Source of the DNA: an uncultured Alphaproteobacteria bacterium
GTDB lineage: Bacteria > Pseudomonadota > Alphaproteobacteria > Micavibrionales > UBA1664
DNA length: 64,000 nucleotides
Reading direction: 5' to 3'
NCBI GenBank assembly: GCA_943789475.1
Contig: CALSUG010000009.1
Span: 1-64,000, forward strand
Shown: positions 7,613 through 17,491 of the stretch, piece after piece
Layout: every line of letters begins with the position of its first letter
Numbering within the stretch: position 1 is the stretch's first letter
The notes under the pieces: model-generated
What the model saw: the letters and a program-made list of their open reading frames with translations, nothing else
What the model was told of the DNA's origin: nothing
Database searches by the model: none
Made by a program: the position numbers and the translations under genes

Positions 7613-8554
7613 CTAAAAATCACGCACCATACGATCCCACAACGCATCTATGCGTGACATGTCGGGATTTTGTCTATATTGCGTCACAGGATCATTACTC
7701 ACGATGAATTGAAATGTGTATTGATCTGGCTCCATCCCCATACGCAGGTCAGACATAATAGTTTTACCATCTACCTGCCGAACACCATAAAAACCTTTAG
7801 TAAACCATTTTAAACGATTAACAGCCCATGTGTCTGGCAATTGGCTTATATCATTTTCAAACACTTCAAAAACAATATCTGCCCTATCATCAAATAATGA
7901 ATAATATCCGATCTTATACTGATCCTCTTGTACGACCAATACACGCCATAAAATGGTATTTAACGCCGTTGGCTGTATTAATATTTTTCCATCCGTTGTA
8001 CCGCTATTACCAACAAGCTTATACACATGATTTTGCACCACCACAGACCAACCGAGATACAAAGTGCTGATTATTAGGCCTGTATAAATTGCCCTTTGGG
8101 ACTTATTAACCAAAAACCAAATTAGGAATCCTAAGAATGGAATTGTATAAAGAGGATCTATAATGAATATTGATCCTAATCCAGCTGGTTCATACGGTAA
8201 CGGCCAAAATAATTGCGTTCCATATATCGTCATCGCATCCAACAAAACATGTGTTAAAAAAATGAGAAAGACAGATACATGAACACGTTTATCGTTCATA
8301 GAAATAGCAAACCATCTTACTTTAAAAAACAACCAAACAAATAGCGGCGTTGCAAAAATACAAAACAGAAAAGAGTGACTAAAACCTCTGTGATAAGTCA
8401 TATTTGAAACTGGATCGCCCATAGGGATAAAAGAATCTAGATCTGGAATAGTTCCGCATATTGCACCAAAAAGTACAGCCTTGCGTCCATGCACTTTCCC
8501 CATGATTGCAGCACCAACGGACGCGCCTAAAACAATTTGAGTTAAAGAGTCCAT
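7613..8554 (-). CDS. YdjM-like membrane-bound metal-dependent hydrolase
   Basis: The 313-residue protein starts MDSLTQIVLGAS and contains the conserved TIPDLDSF and YHRGFSHSF blocks typical of the YdjM/DUF457 family of predicted metal-dependent inner-membrane hydrolases. The Asp and His residues in those blocks are the expected metal ligands. Several hydrophobic segments occur between about residues 60 and 190, and the C-terminal third (from about 200) is soluble. The start abuts the stop of the MurC-like gene without a gap, so both are likely one operon. The natural substrate of this family is not firmly known; a lipid or envelope substrate would suit the context but is inference. Confidence 0.8.
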   Translation of the reverse strand: MDSLTQIVLGASVGAAIMGKVHGRKAVLFGAICGTIPDLDSFIPMGDPVSNMTYHRGFSHSFLFCIFATPLFVWLFFKVRWFAISMNDKRVHVSVFLIFLTHVLLDAMTIYGTQLFWPLPYEPAGLGSIFIIDPLYTIPFLGFLIWFLVNKSQRAIYTGLIISTLYLGWSVVVQNHVYKLVGNSGTTDGKILIQPTALNTILWRVLVVQEDQYKIGYYSLFDDRADIVFEVFENDISQLPDTWAVNRLKWFTKGFYGVRQVDGKTIMSDLRMGMEPDQYTFQFIVSNDPVTQYRQNPDMSRIDALWDRMVRDF

Positions 8555-9850
8555 CTATAAAGCACTTAAAATATCACGAGCCATCGCGCGTAAAGAATCA
8601 TCACGTGCACCCATGATACAAATTGTATCGCCAGATAGTGTTTGTTTTAGAATTTCATTTTTAACATCATCTTTGCTTGGCAGGTAATACGCCTGCAGAC
8701 CTTTTTCCTGTAACGGTTTAATGATGTCAGCCGATGATATATCCTTTTCAACAGTTCCACCAAAATACAAAATTTCAGGCATATAAAACAGATCATCTGC
8801 ACTCAAATGTTTCGCAAAAACATCGATAAATTCATCCTTATGTTGTCGTGTTGGTGCAAAACCATGTGGTTGGTACATCAAAATCAAACGTCCTTTAGAT
8901 TCTTTTAGTGTTTTTAAACCCGCTTCAATTTTGTCTGGATTATGACCAAAATCATCCACCACCGTAATACTATTTTCTTTACCAACGATCTCAAGGCGAC
9001 TTGTAATTCCTTTAAATTCAGACAAGGCCTCTAATGCATCATCTCGATCTATGTGACAAAATTCAGCAACCTTTAGCATAGCCATAGCATTTGATAAATT
9101 ATGCTTTCCTGGCACCATCAAATTCATTTCATCAGGAACATCAGCCATTGAATATGTCATGGCATCAGGGAATTTTTTAGCTAGTTTTGCCACATTTGGG
9201 CAATCAATATTCAAAACCTGGAACTGTGATTGTTGTAAATATTGTTCAAATATCGTCAATAATTCACCCATATCTTTATGATCTTCTGAAATATTGGTCA
9301 AAACGGCGACATTTGGATGAAATTGCGTGATTGTGCCATCACTTTCGTCCGTTTCAACTACAATACGCGCTGGATCACCAATAACAGCGTTATCACGGTC
9401 AAAATTCAACATTCCACCACCATTAATAACCGTTGGATTATAACCACAATTATGAAGAACCCAGCCAATCATTCCTGTAATTGTTGATTTACCGTTCGTT
9501 CCACCAACAGTAATAGATGACGCACCATTACAAATTTCGGCTAATAATTCTGCCCTCTTAATAATTTGAACTCCAAGTTTTTGCGCTTTTGCAACGTCTG
9601 GAATTGAACTCTCAACGGCACTTGATACAATTAATGCATCAATATCTAAAGCTACACCAGATCCATCTTGTGCGACCATAACGACACCGGCATCTTTTAA
9701 TGCCTTAAAATGATCAGGAAAACGCCCCTGATCATAATTACGATCAGACCCGTAGACACTATGTCCTTGCGACAATATAACTTTGGCAAGGGAAGACATG
9801 CCACTGCCTCCAACGCCACAAAATAAATAGGTTTTATTTTTTTTCACCAT
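8555..9850 (-). CDS. MurC-type Mur ligase
   Basis: The 431-residue protein has the three-domain Mur ligase plan. It begins with a Rossmann-like GVGGSGMSSLA (about 12-22), has the ATP-binding GTNGKST at 117-123, then ETDESD, TNISEDH, PGKHNLSNA, DDFGHNP and QPHGFAPTR. Those motifs match MurC and Mpl (UDP-MurNAc:L-alanine or tripeptide ligases). However, the P-loop reads GTNGKS where MurC usually has GTHGKT, and the protein is shorter than most MurCs. It also stands outside a division and cell-wall cluster. It may be a second, MurC-like ligase; whether it is the only murC cannot be told from this window. It overlaps the preceding lipoprotein gene by one base. Confidence 0.8.
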   Translation of the reverse strand: MVKKNKTYLFCGVGGSGMSSLAKVILSQGHSVYGSDRNYDQGRFPDHFKALKDAGVVMVAQDGSGVALDIDALIVSSAVESSIPDVAKAQKLGVQIIKRAELLAEICNGASSITVGGTNGKSTITGMIGWVLHNCGYNPTVINGGGMLNFDRDNAVIGDPARIVVETDESDGTITQFHPNVAVLTNISEDHKDMGELLTIFEQYLQQSQFQVLNIDCPNVAKLAKKFPDAMTYSMADVPDEMNLMVPGKHNLSNAMAMLKVAEFCHIDRDDALEALSEFKGITSRLEIVGKENSITVVDDFGHNPDKIEAGLKTLKESKGRLILMYQPHGFAPTRQHKDEFIDVFAKHLSADDLFYMPEILYFGGTVEKDISSADIIKPLQEKGLQAYYLPSKDDVKNEILKQTLSGDTICIMGARDDSLRAMARDILSAL

Positions 9851-10443
9851 TATTGAATTGATGGGTCAATATTCGATGGCATTGGTGGTGTTAAAGGCCC
9901 CGATTCCTGAAACTTTGCTTTATCTGTCAATAGAATTGGGTACGAGCGCCTTCCCATTGTGTATTTTTTTTCAACCATCGTGTCATTTTTTAATTGCACT
10001 GGTTCACTGTAAGAATCTTCCGTCAAAACGTTATTCAATGTTTGATTAAACGGTGTAGTTTGCACTGGATTTTCAATCATCTGTTGTTTTTCAACTACAA
10101 GAGCACGATAACCATTATGACGGCTTCCATTATCCAATGATGAAAAATCAACAATTACATTGTCAGGATAGCTATAGAAAAATTGATTCCATTTTGGCAA
10201 AACTGTTATCGTACGACGACGTTGGATCGCGTTATCACGACAATCAACCTTTAAATCATCCGCAGATCGTTCAATAATAGTGCGGCCTGGTGCATTTACA
10301 GCATAACGATGATGCGGAGATGAAACAATACAATACGCTTCATCGGTACCAATAACATCGATAAAGAATTCTTGTGATGTGTTCAATGTGCGCGTTTCAC
10401 ACGCGGCCAAAAACAAAAACGCAGACAGTAATAAAAATTTCAT
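9850..10443 (-). CDS. Lipoprotein of unknown function
   Basis: The 197-residue product has a signal peptide with the lipobox LAAC and the lipidated Cys at residue 15. The mature part contains two further Cys residues (about 38 and 68) that could pair. No family is recognised. It lies between clpB (27 bases upstream) and the MurC-like ligase, whose start overlaps its stop as TAATG, implying translational coupling with an envelope gene. A cell-envelope role is plausible from context only. Confidence 0.65.
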   Translation of the reverse strand: MKFLLLSAFLFLAACETRTLNTSQEFFIDVIGTDEAYCIVSSPHHRYAVNAPGRTIIERSADDLKVDCRDNAIQRRRTITVLPKWNQFFYSYPDNVIVDFSSLDNGSRHNGYRALVVEKQQMIENPVQTTPFNQTLNNVLTEDSYSEPVQLKNDTMVEKKYTMGRRSYPILLTDKAKFQESGPLTPPMPSNIDPSIQ

Positions 10444-10469
10444 GAATCAAAATTATCATGATTCTATAT

Positions 10470-13067
10470 TTAAGCCGCCTGTTTTTTCAACTTTTCCCCT
10501 TTAAATACCAAGGTATCATTATCACAGCTGACCTTCACATTCATGTGATCCGATATATCCCCTTTCAACAGAGCCTCGGCCAATGGATTTTGCAATAACT
10601 GTTGGATCGTTCGTTTTAATGGCCGCGCACCATAGGCAGGGTCATATCCTCGATCCGCAATAAGCGCGAGCGCATCATCATCCAATTCAACTGTAATATG
10701 ACGATCGGTTAGTAATTTTTGTAAACGCCCTAATTGAATCGTTACGATTTGCGCCATCATTGATTTTTCCAAACGGCGGAATAATAAGATTTCATCCAGG
10801 CGGTTTAAGAATTCAGGGCGGAAATGTGACTTAACAGCGTCCATGACACCATCACGCACATCTTCTATGTCTGCACTCTCGGCCTGATTAACAAGCAATT
10901 CAGCGCCAATATTCGATGTCATAATCAATAATGTGTTTGAAAAATCAACTGTACGCCCCTGCCCATCGGTTAATCGACCATCGTCAAGCACCTGTAAAAG
11001 GACATTGAACACATCAACATGCGCTTTTTCCACCTCATCAAACAAAATAACCTGGTACGGGCGACGGCGCACGGCTTCGGTTAACACACCACCTTCTTCA
11101 TATCCGACATATCCAGGAGGCGCCCCAATAAGGCGAGCAACAGAATGTTTCTCCATAAATTCAGACATATCAATTCGTACCATGGCACTGTCGTCATCAA
11201 ACAAAAATTCTGCCAAAGCCTTTGTGAGTTCAGTTTTACCAACACCAGTTGGTCCCAAAAACATGAATGATCCAATTGGACGGTTAGTGTCTTGCAACCC
11301 TGCACGCGCACGACGAACGGCATTGGCAACACTTGTTATGGCCTCGTCTTGACCAACAACACGTTTGGCTAAAGACTCTTCTAATTTCAAAAGTTTTTCT
11401 TTTTCGCCCGAAAGCATTTTTGACACAGGAATTCCTGTCCATTTTGCAATAACCTCGGCAATATCATCTTCGCTGACTTCTTCGTTAATCATCGCAGAAT
11501 TCGATAGATGTGATGCTTCCTCAACCTTTGCTTCAAGCTCAGGAATTTTACCGTATGACAGCTCACCGGCCTTTGCCCAATCACCATCACGTTCGGCCTT
11601 TTCCAACTCAGCTCGTGCCTTATCCAACGATTCAGCGTACGATTGTGCCATGTTCAGCTTTTCTTTTTCTGCCTGCCACTGTGAGGTTAGATCAGCTGAT
11701 TCAGATTCAATTGTGTCTAATTCTTTTTCAAGATCATCCAAACGTGACTTTGACCCTGCATCCGATTCACGCTTTAACGCTTCACGTTCAATCTTCATTT
11801 GAACAATTTGACGATCAAGTGCGTCTAAATTTTCCGGCTTACTGTCCACCTGCATACGTAACCTTGCGGATGCTTCATCAATCAAATCAATGGCCTTATC
11901 AGGCAGAAAACGATCCGTTATATAGCGATGTGATAACGTTGCTGCCGACACAATTGCCGTATCTGTGACACGTACACCGTGGTGAAGTTCGTATTTTTCC
12001 TTTAATCCACGCAAAATAGAAATCGTATCCTCAACCGTTGGTTCAGCGATAAAAACCTGCTGAAAACGACGTGCAAGCGCAGCATCTTTTTCAATATATT
12101 TACGATATTCTTCCAATGTTGTGGCCCCAACCATATGCAATTCACCACGCGCCAAGGCGGGTTTCAACATATTTCCTGCATCCATTGCACCATCGGTTTT
12201 CCCCGCACCGACAAGCGTATGTAATTCGTCTAAGAACAAAACAATTTCACCTGCGGCTTCTTTCACCTCATCCAAAACACCTTTTAGGCGTTCTTCGAAT
12301 TCACCACGAAATTTTGCCCCTGCAATCAGCGACCCCAAATCAAGCGACATTAATCGCTTATTCTTTAATGATTCGGGAACATCGCCATTTACAATACGAA
12401 GGGCAAGACCTTCTGCAATGGCGGTTTTACCAACACCGGGTTCACCAATCAAAACGGGATTATTTTTTGTCCGACGTGACAAAACCTGAATCGTACGGCG
12501 GATTTCTTCATCACGCCCAATAACGGGATCAAGCTTTCCTGAACGTGCAATTTCTGTCAAATCTTGCGCATATTTTTTCAATGCATCAAATTGATCTTCT
12601 GCATTCGCACTGTCGGCCGTGCGTCCCTTACGACGGCTATTAATCGCATTATTCAACGCCTTGGCATCAATTCCACAATCTAATAATACGGCAGATACTT
12701 CGGTCTTTTTCGCCATAACCATCGCTTGTAACAAACGTTCTGTCGTTATGAATTTATCGCCCGATTTTTCGGCTAAAATGCGTGCATCTTCGGCAATACG
12801 TGCCAAATCATTTGCCATACGGAGGCCTGATGATCCTGCACCCGTGACTTGGGGTAATTTTACCAATGTTTGATCCAAATTTTGGCGTAATGTGGTTATG
12901 TTCCCACCCGCGGATGTAATCAACGAATCCGTTACATTTTGGTCATCATCCAACATCACCCGTAAAAGATGTTCTGGTTCCAATGATTGATTGTTTTTAC
13001 GCATTGCGAGGCTTTGTGCAGCCTGATAAAAAGCACGAAGCTTTTCTGTCATTTTATCGAAGTCCAT
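10470..13067 (-). CDS. clpB: ATP-dependent chaperone ClpB
   Basis: This 865-residue hexameric disaggregase pulls proteins from aggregates together with DnaK. It shows the N-terminal Clp repeat domain (1-150), the first AAA+ module with GEPGVGKT, a long coiled-coil middle domain (about 410-520) that marks ClpB rather than ClpA, and the second AAA+ module with GPTGVGKT and arginine finger region. Length is standard. AGGAGTGCC just before the ATG is a strong ribosome binding site. It lies downstream of DUF4167, prmC and prfA, an arrangement common in alphaproteobacteria. No clear sigma-32 promoter was recognised. Confidence 0.97.
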   Translation of the reverse strand: MDFDKMTEKLRAFYQAAQSLAMRKNNQSLEPEHLLRVMLDDDQNVTDSLITSAGGNITTLRQNLDQTLVKLPQVTGAGSSGLRMANDLARIAEDARILAEKSGDKFITTERLLQAMVMAKKTEVSAVLLDCGIDAKALNNAINSRRKGRTADSANAEDQFDALKKYAQDLTEIARSGKLDPVIGRDEEIRRTIQVLSRRTKNNPVLIGEPGVGKTAIAEGLALRIVNGDVPESLKNKRLMSLDLGSLIAGAKFRGEFEERLKGVLDEVKEAAGEIVLFLDELHTLVGAGKTDGAMDAGNMLKPALARGELHMVGATTLEEYRKYIEKDAALARRFQQVFIAEPTVEDTISILRGLKEKYELHHGVRVTDTAIVSAATLSHRYITDRFLPDKAIDLIDEASARLRMQVDSKPENLDALDRQIVQMKIEREALKRESDAGSKSRLDDLEKELDTIESESADLTSQWQAEKEKLNMAQSYAESLDKARAELEKAERDGDWAKAGELSYGKIPELEAKVEEASHLSNSAMINEEVSEDDIAEVIAKWTGIPVSKMLSGEKEKLLKLEESLAKRVVGQDEAITSVANAVRRARAGLQDTNRPIGSFMFLGPTGVGKTELTKALAEFLFDDDSAMVRIDMSEFMEKHSVARLIGAPPGYVGYEEGGVLTEAVRRRPYQVILFDEVEKAHVDVFNVLLQVLDDGRLTDGQGRTVDFSNTLLIMTSNIGAELLVNQAESADIEDVRDGVMDAVKSHFRPEFLNRLDEILLFRRLEKSMMAQIVTIQLGRLQKLLTDRHITVELDDDALALIADRGYDPAYGARPLKRTIQQLLQNPLAEALLKGDISDHMNVKVSCDNDTLVFKGEKLKKQAA

Positions 13068-13163
13068 AGTGGCACTCCTCCTTTTCTTATAATCAGAATA
13101 TCATGAACCCTTTAAGGCATCCATAAAATCATCATATAGGAATTTATTCCAAGATGTCAAAGT

Positions 13164-13186
13164 AAAAACGCCCCTAAAAAGGGACG
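13164..13186 (-). terminator. Intrinsic terminator after the DUF4167 gene
   Basis: On the minus strand ACGTCCC and GGGGCGT pair (seven pairs, one G-U) around a TTTTTA loop and are followed by TTTT. It lies about 30 bases past the DUF4167 stop and before clpB, so clpB probably has its own promoter. Confidence 0.7.
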
Positions 13187-13215
13187 TCTTGATATTTTAA
13201 ATGCCTTAAAAAACG

Positions 13216-13605
13216 CTAAACTGTCGCAGGTTCTGCATCGACTGGCGCCTCTGCGATCATTGATGCTGGCAAACCAAGATCTTCCGCAGGTTGTTCTTTT
13301 TTTGCCTCAGTTTTTTGTTCAACTGGTTTTTTATCATTTGATTTTGGTGCTTCGTCTTCAAAGCTATTAATAATGCGTTGGTAATGTTCCGCATGTTGAC
13401 GATAATTTTCGGCCAACATTATATTGCCTGAACGTTCAGCGTCTTTTGCCAAAATTTCATATTTTTCTGTGACTTGAAATGCCGTACCGCGAATGCGCGT
13501 ATCCGGACCATTACTGTCATAAACCTTCATACGGCCATTTTTCTTGTTATTATTGCCCTGTGGGCCACGGTTTCTATTCGATGGTCTTTTTGCGTTATGT
13601 CTCAT
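13216..13605 (-). CDS. DUF4167 domain protein
   Basis: The 129-residue protein begins with an Asn/Arg/Gly-rich basic tail (RHNAKRPSNRNRGPQGNN), then has the conserved DUF4167 core around YDSNGPDTRIRGTA and ENYRQHAEHYQRI (about 28-90), and ends in an acidic, Pro/Glu/Lys-rich tail. This family is characteristic of alphaproteobacteria and commonly sits next to prmC and prfA, as here. The basic, low-complexity N-terminus suggests RNA or ribosome binding, which is inference. GGAAGGGAAG before the ATG is a good ribosome binding site. Confidence 0.88.
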   Translation of the reverse strand: MRHNAKRPSNRNRGPQGNNNKKNGRMKVYDSNGPDTRIRGTAFQVTEKYEILAKDAERSGNIMLAENYRQHAEHYQRIINSFEDEAPKSNDKKPVEQKTEAKKEQPAEDLGLPASMIAEAPVDAEPATV

Positions 13606-13627
13606 AACTTCCCTTCCTTATCATAAA

Positions 13628-13660
13628 GTATCCACATTTTTATCCACTAACTTATCCACA
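13628..13660 (+). promoter_or_regulatory. Three tandem DnaA-box-like 9-mers
   Basis: GTATCCACA (13628-13636), TTATCCACT (13640-13648) and the perfect DnaA box TTATCCACA (13652-13660) lie in the same orientation with an exact 12-bp period. An inverted, one-mismatch copy (TGTGGATAG) is at 13870-13878. They occupy the 259-base gap between prmC and the DUF4167 gene. Confidence 0.5.
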
Positions 13661-13714
13661 CGTACATTTAAGCGTACAATATTCGTAACGACATGCAAAC
13701 TTAATCACATATCT

Positions 13715-13789
13715 TGTGTCGTCCTTGGATCTTGGGACACATCATCTTGATGAATTCTGATTTGTTTCCACACATGATCAATTCATCAA
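13715..13789. repeat. Two inverted repeats in the prmC-DUF4167 gap
   Basis: TGTGTC at 13715-13720 pairs, with a bulge, with GGGACACA at 13734-13741. TTGATGAATT at 13747-13756 pairs perfectly over 10 bp with AATTCATCAA at 13780-13789. Neither is followed by a T-run on the transcribed strand, so a termination role is unlikely. The rest of 13606-13864 holds the DnaA-box-like sites and no gene. Confidence 0.45.
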
Positions 13790-13864
13790 TGTCGTTTACC
13801 GATAGGTTGAAAATTGAACATTCGTGGGGGACGTACAACCCCTATTTTCATTTTTTTCAATATT

Positions 13865-14677
13865 TTATTTGTGGATAGCCGATATAACACGATCATGCCC
13901 ACCAAGGTCTTGATGGTCACGAATCTCGCTAAGCCCTGTGTTTTCAATGAGTCGTTTGATTCGTCCACATTGGTCATACCCATGTTCCAACGCCATAATG
14001 CCGCCATGTTTCATGTATGTGCGAATCTGTGGAAGAATCACTTTGTACGGATTTAAACCATCCGCACCGCCATCCAAGGCTAGAATCGGATCAAATTCAC
14101 GCACATCTGCTGCCAATTCATCGATAACATCACTGTTTATATAGGGAGGATTCGTAATAATTATATCGAATTGCCCCTGCACATTATCAAACCAGTTTGA
14201 TTCGACGAATGAAATACGATCGCCAAGACCTAATGATTGCGCATTGCGTCGTGCCACACCTAATGCCTGTGACGATATATCCGCAGCAACCGCCGTTGAA
14301 GCGTTCAATTCAGATAGTAGAGTAAGCACAAGACACCCTGACCCGACCCCCAGTTCGAGAATCGACAAACCACGCCTCCCTTTTGCCCGCTCAAGAATAA
14401 CATCAATGAGAATTTCAGAGTCAGGACGCGGATCAAGAACATCGTCACTCACAATAAAATCACGACCGTAAAATTCTTTATATCCGATGATTTTAGCCAC
14501 AGGTCGTCCATCAAGACGTTGTTTTATAAAATCTTGTAACTGTACGTGTTGGGATTCGGTAAGAGAGAGGTCATCAATACCAATCAAATCAGCATCACTT
14601 AATCTCGTGACATGCTTAACCAAGATTCTCGCATCGAGTGATGAATTGAGCTGTTTTGATATATCGCGTAGGCGCAT
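13865..14677 (-). CDS. prmC: Release factor glutamine methyltransferase
   Basis: The 270-residue enzyme methylates the glutamine of the GGQ motif in peptide release factors with SAM. It has the N-terminal helical domain (1-80), the SAM-binding LELGVGSGCLVL region near residue 110, and the diagnostic NPPYIN motif that holds the target glutamine. Its substrate PrfA is encoded immediately upstream; the prfA stop and prmC start share one base. This is the classical prfA-prmC pair. Confidence 0.95.
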   Translation of the reverse strand: MRLRDISKQLNSSLDARILVKHVTRLSDADLIGIDDLSLTESQHVQLQDFIKQRLDGRPVAKIIGYKEFYGRDFIVSDDVLDPRPDSEILIDVILERAKGRRGLSILELGVGSGCLVLTLLSELNASTAVAADISSQALGVARRNAQSLGLGDRISFVESNWFDNVQGQFDIIITNPPYINSDVIDELAADVREFDPILALDGGADGLNPYKVILPQIRTYMKHGGIMALEHGYDQCGRIKRLIENTGLSEIRDHQDLGGHDRVISAIHK

Positions 14678-15738
14678 TACTCAAATTCAGCAAGACGTGA
14701 TGCGTTATCCTCGGCAATCAGGCTATCCGTTATCTCCCCCAATTCTTCACCAGATAAAACAGCGTCCAAACGGTGAAGCGTTAACCCAATACGGTGATCG
14801 GTCACACGGCCTTGCGGATAATTATATGTACGAATGCGTTCTGATCTGTCACCGCTACCAACTTGTAATTTACGATCACCGGCACGTTCGGCCGCAGCCT
14901 TTTCCATTTGAGCCTCTAAAATACGAGATTTCAGCATAATTAATGCCTTGGCCTTATTTTTATGTTGTGAGCGCGCATCCTGACATTCGGCAACAGTTCC
15001 CGTTGGAACGTGAACCACACGTACTGCGGAGTCAGTTGTATTAACATGTTGCCCCCCCGCGCCTTGGGCACGGAATGTATCAATACGAAGGTCTTCTGGA
15101 CGAATATCAACATCAACGTCCTCTGCCTCAGGCAAAACGGCCACGGTCGCCGCAGATGTATGAATACGTCCACCTGATTCTGTTTCTGGTACACGTTGTA
15201 CACGGTGACCACCGCTTTCATATTTCATCTTCGAAAACACGTTATTACCGCTGATCGTGGCTACAATCTCTTTATAACCGCCGATGTCATTTTCCGACAC
15301 GCTATCGACCTCAACACGCCACCCATTGGCGGATGCGAAACCTTTATACATTCCAAATAGGTTTGCCGCGAATAATGCAGCCTCATCACCACCTGTACCT
15401 GCGCGAATTTCCAAAATCGCGTTACGGCTATCCGTTTTTTCCTTTGGAATAAGCGCAATTTTAACCGCTTGTTCCAAATCAGGCAGTTTAGGCTCTAACT
15501 CTTTTAATTCTTCTTTTGCAATATCTGCCATTTCAGGATCGACAAGCATTTCTTTTAAATCCGCGATTTCATCACGCGTTGATGTAAATGTGTTGATTGC
15601 TTCAACAACAGGTTCTAATTCCGAGTACTCTTTGGATACCTCAACAAATTTGTCCCCCTCCAGTTCACCTGATGACATCATGGATGTTAATTCCGCATGG
15701 CGGTCTGTTATTTGTTGTAATCGTGATTCAATGGACAT
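14677..15738 (-). CDS. prfA: Peptide chain release factor 1
   Basis: The 353-residue factor ends translation at UAA and UAG. The stop-codon reading motif P-E-T lies at 184-186 (in RVPETESGG) and the hydrolysis motif GGQ at 228-230, followed by [10 protein letters not shown]. These features identify RF1 rather than RF2. Length is usual. It is the first gene of the prfA-prmC pair. The gene reads left while the YgjV-like gene at 15819 reads right, leaving an 80-base shared promoter region. Confidence 0.97.
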   Translation of the reverse strand: MSIESRLQQITDRHAELTSMMSSGELEGDKFVEVSKEYSELEPVVEAINTFTSTRDEIADLKEMLVDPEMADIAKEELKELEPKLPDLEQAVKIALIPKEKTDSRNAILEIRAGTGGDEAALFAANLFGMYKGFASANGWRVEVDSVSENDIGGYKEIVATISGNNVFSKMKYESGGHRVQRVPETESGGRIHTSAATVAVLPEAEDVDVDIRPEDLRIDTFRAQGAGGQHVNTTDSAVRVVHVPTGTVAECQDARSQHKNKAKALIMLKSRILEAQMEKAAAERAGDRKLQVGSGDRSERIRTYNYPQGRVTDHRIGLTLHRLDAVLSGEELGEITDSLIAEDNASRLAEFE

Positions 15739-15818
15739 TTACGTATCTTTAATTGTTATTCTTTATTATTTTTATATGAAAGCCATAATTAACACAGCAA
15801 ATTCGTTGGGTCTATAAC

Positions 15819-16391
15819 ATGATTGACTTATTACCCCATGCGATCGGTGTGATCGCCATGATTATCAGCATATTCGCGTGGCAAGCAAAGACATCAAAGA
15901 ATATTCTCTTGTACTATATTCCCGCTAATCTTTTATGGGCGTTACAATATTTTATGTTGTCTGTTCCAGTTGGCGCTTTAATCAGTTTGTCTACCTCTGG
16001 TAAGGATAGCATTGTTTTGTTTGCAAATAATCGTATTAGAAAAATTGCGATTACAACCTTTATCATAACAATATGGGGCGTTGCATTTACACAAAATAGC
16101 CAATGGTATGATTTTGTCCCTGTGATTGGAAACACCATATTCAATATTGTTTTATTAATGTCCCCTCAAAACAGACAAGCTCTATCACGTGCTTGTTTAT
16201 TATCCAGCGGCTCATGGATTGTATATGGAATGTATACCGATGCGTGGGTAAGCGTACTATCATTCTCGCTTGTTTTTATCTCATGCTTAATTGGTATTGT
16301 TAGACATGAAGGCTTTAAGAAACCTGCTTTTTATCTTCCTCAATTTGTGCTGCTTTTTCTTCGACCATCTCAACAATGTGATCGACGATAG
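15819..16391 (+). CDS. YgjV-family inner-membrane protein
   Basis: The 190-residue product is almost wholly hydrophobic with about six predicted helices, and its start ([19 protein letters not shown]) and spacing resemble the YgjV family of inner-membrane proteins of unknown function. Its last 77 bases overlap the convergent ispG gene, so the two 3' ends are antisense to each other. The C-terminal tail encoded in the overlap (after KPAFYLPQ) is likely unconserved. Family call is moderate and function unknown. Confidence 0.7.
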   Translation: MIDLLPHAIGVIAMIISIFAWQAKTSKNILLYYIPANLLWALQYFMLSVPVGALISLSTSGKDSIVLFANNRIRKIAITTFIITIWGVAFTQNSQWYDFVPVIGNTIFNIVLLMSPQNRQALSRACLLSSGSWIVYGMYTDAWVSVLSFSLVFISCLIGIVRHEGFKKPAFYLPQFVLLFLRPSQQCDRR

Positions 16392-17451
16392 AGGCATCAC
16401 CGTTATTAAACCGATGCGCCTTTTCACCACCTATGTACATTTGATGATTGTCTGATCCTCCACCTGTAAGACCTATATCCGTCATCAAGGCCTCACCAGG
16501 ACCATTCACAACACATCCAATGATGGAAACAGTCAGCGATGTTGTAATATGCTCTAAACGATCTTCTAATTCCGCCACAGTATCAATCACATTAAATTGT
16601 TGGCGCGCGCATGATGGGCAAGAAATAATATTGACGCCACGATGACGAAGACCAAGAGATTTCAACATATCAAAACCAACTTTGACTTCTTCGACAGGGT
16701 CGGCCGACAATGAGACACGGATTGTGTCCCCTATTCCACCCCATAATAAAGATCCCATCCCAATTGACGATTTAACCGTACCTGAACGTAACCCACCAGC
16801 CTCGGTAATTCCCAAATGTAGAGGATAATCACACACATCCGCCAATTGTTGATATGCAGCACAAGCCATGAACACATCAGATGCTTTGCATGAAATTTTA
16901 AAATTGAAAAAATCATTATCTTCTAAAATTTGAATATGGCGTTGCGCACTCTCCACCATTGCCTCGGGACATGGCTCTCCATATTTTTCTAACAAATCAC
17001 GCTCTAACGACCCTGCATTCACGCCAATACGCATAGAACAGTTATTATCTTTTGCCGCCTTGATAACCTCGCGCACACGTTCTTCCGACCCAATATTACC
17101 TGGATTAATACGCAAACACGCCGCGCCATTCATTGCCGCCTCAACACCACGTTTATAATGAAAATGGATATCTGCAACGATCGGCACAGTAACCTCAGGT
17201 ACGATTTTTTTAAGAGCTTCAGAACTTTCCTCATCAGGACATGACACACGTACGATATCTGCACCCGCGACTTCTAATCCACGAATTTGTGCAATTGTCG
17301 CCTCGACATCATGGGTTAATGTATTGGTCATTGATTGCACCGTTATTGGTGCATCACCACCAACGGGCACATCCCCAACCATAATTTGTCTAGATTTACG
17401 GCGATCAATCATTCGCCAAGGCCTATGCATCATATGCGCGTCAATACTCAT
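16315..17451 (-). CDS. ispG: 4-hydroxy-3-methylbut-2-enyl diphosphate synthase (flavodoxin)
   Basis: This 378-residue iron-sulfur enzyme makes HMBPP in the non-mevalonate isoprenoid pathway. It has the TIM-barrel start [19 protein letters not shown] and the C-terminal cluster ligands in SCPSCAR and GCVVNGPGE, which supply three Cys and the Glu of the 4Fe-4S site. Length is that of the short bacterial form without an inserted domain. dxr at 33868-35007 encodes an earlier step of the same route. ATG 17451 is used here; a later ATG pair at codons 7-8 is possible. Confidence 0.96.
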   Translation of the reverse strand: MSIDAHMMHRPWRMIDRRKSRQIMVGDVPVGGDAPITVQSMTNTLTHDVEATIAQIRGLEVAGADIVRVSCPDEESSEALKKIVPEVTVPIVADIHFHYKRGVEAAMNGAACLRINPGNIGSEERVREVIKAAKDNNCSMRIGVNAGSLERDLLEKYGEPCPEAMVESAQRHIQILEDNDFFNFKISCKASDVFMACAAYQQLADVCDYPLHLGITEAGGLRSGTVKSSIGMGSLLWGGIGDTIRVSLSADPVEEVKVGFDMLKSLGLRHRGVNIISCPSCARQQFNVIDTVAELEDRLEHITTSLTVSIIGCVVNGPGEALMTDIGLTGGGSDNHQMYIGGEKAHRFNNGDASIVDHIVEMVEEKAAQIEEDKKQVS

Positions 17452-17491
17452 ATATTATGAAATAATATGAAGCCCTATCAAATGCAAGGAA

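Noticed and set aside
10933-12873. Several plus-strand open frames of 80-150 codons opposite clpB
   Set aside because: They mirror a strongly conserved gene, carry no family motif and have no credible ribosome binding sites.
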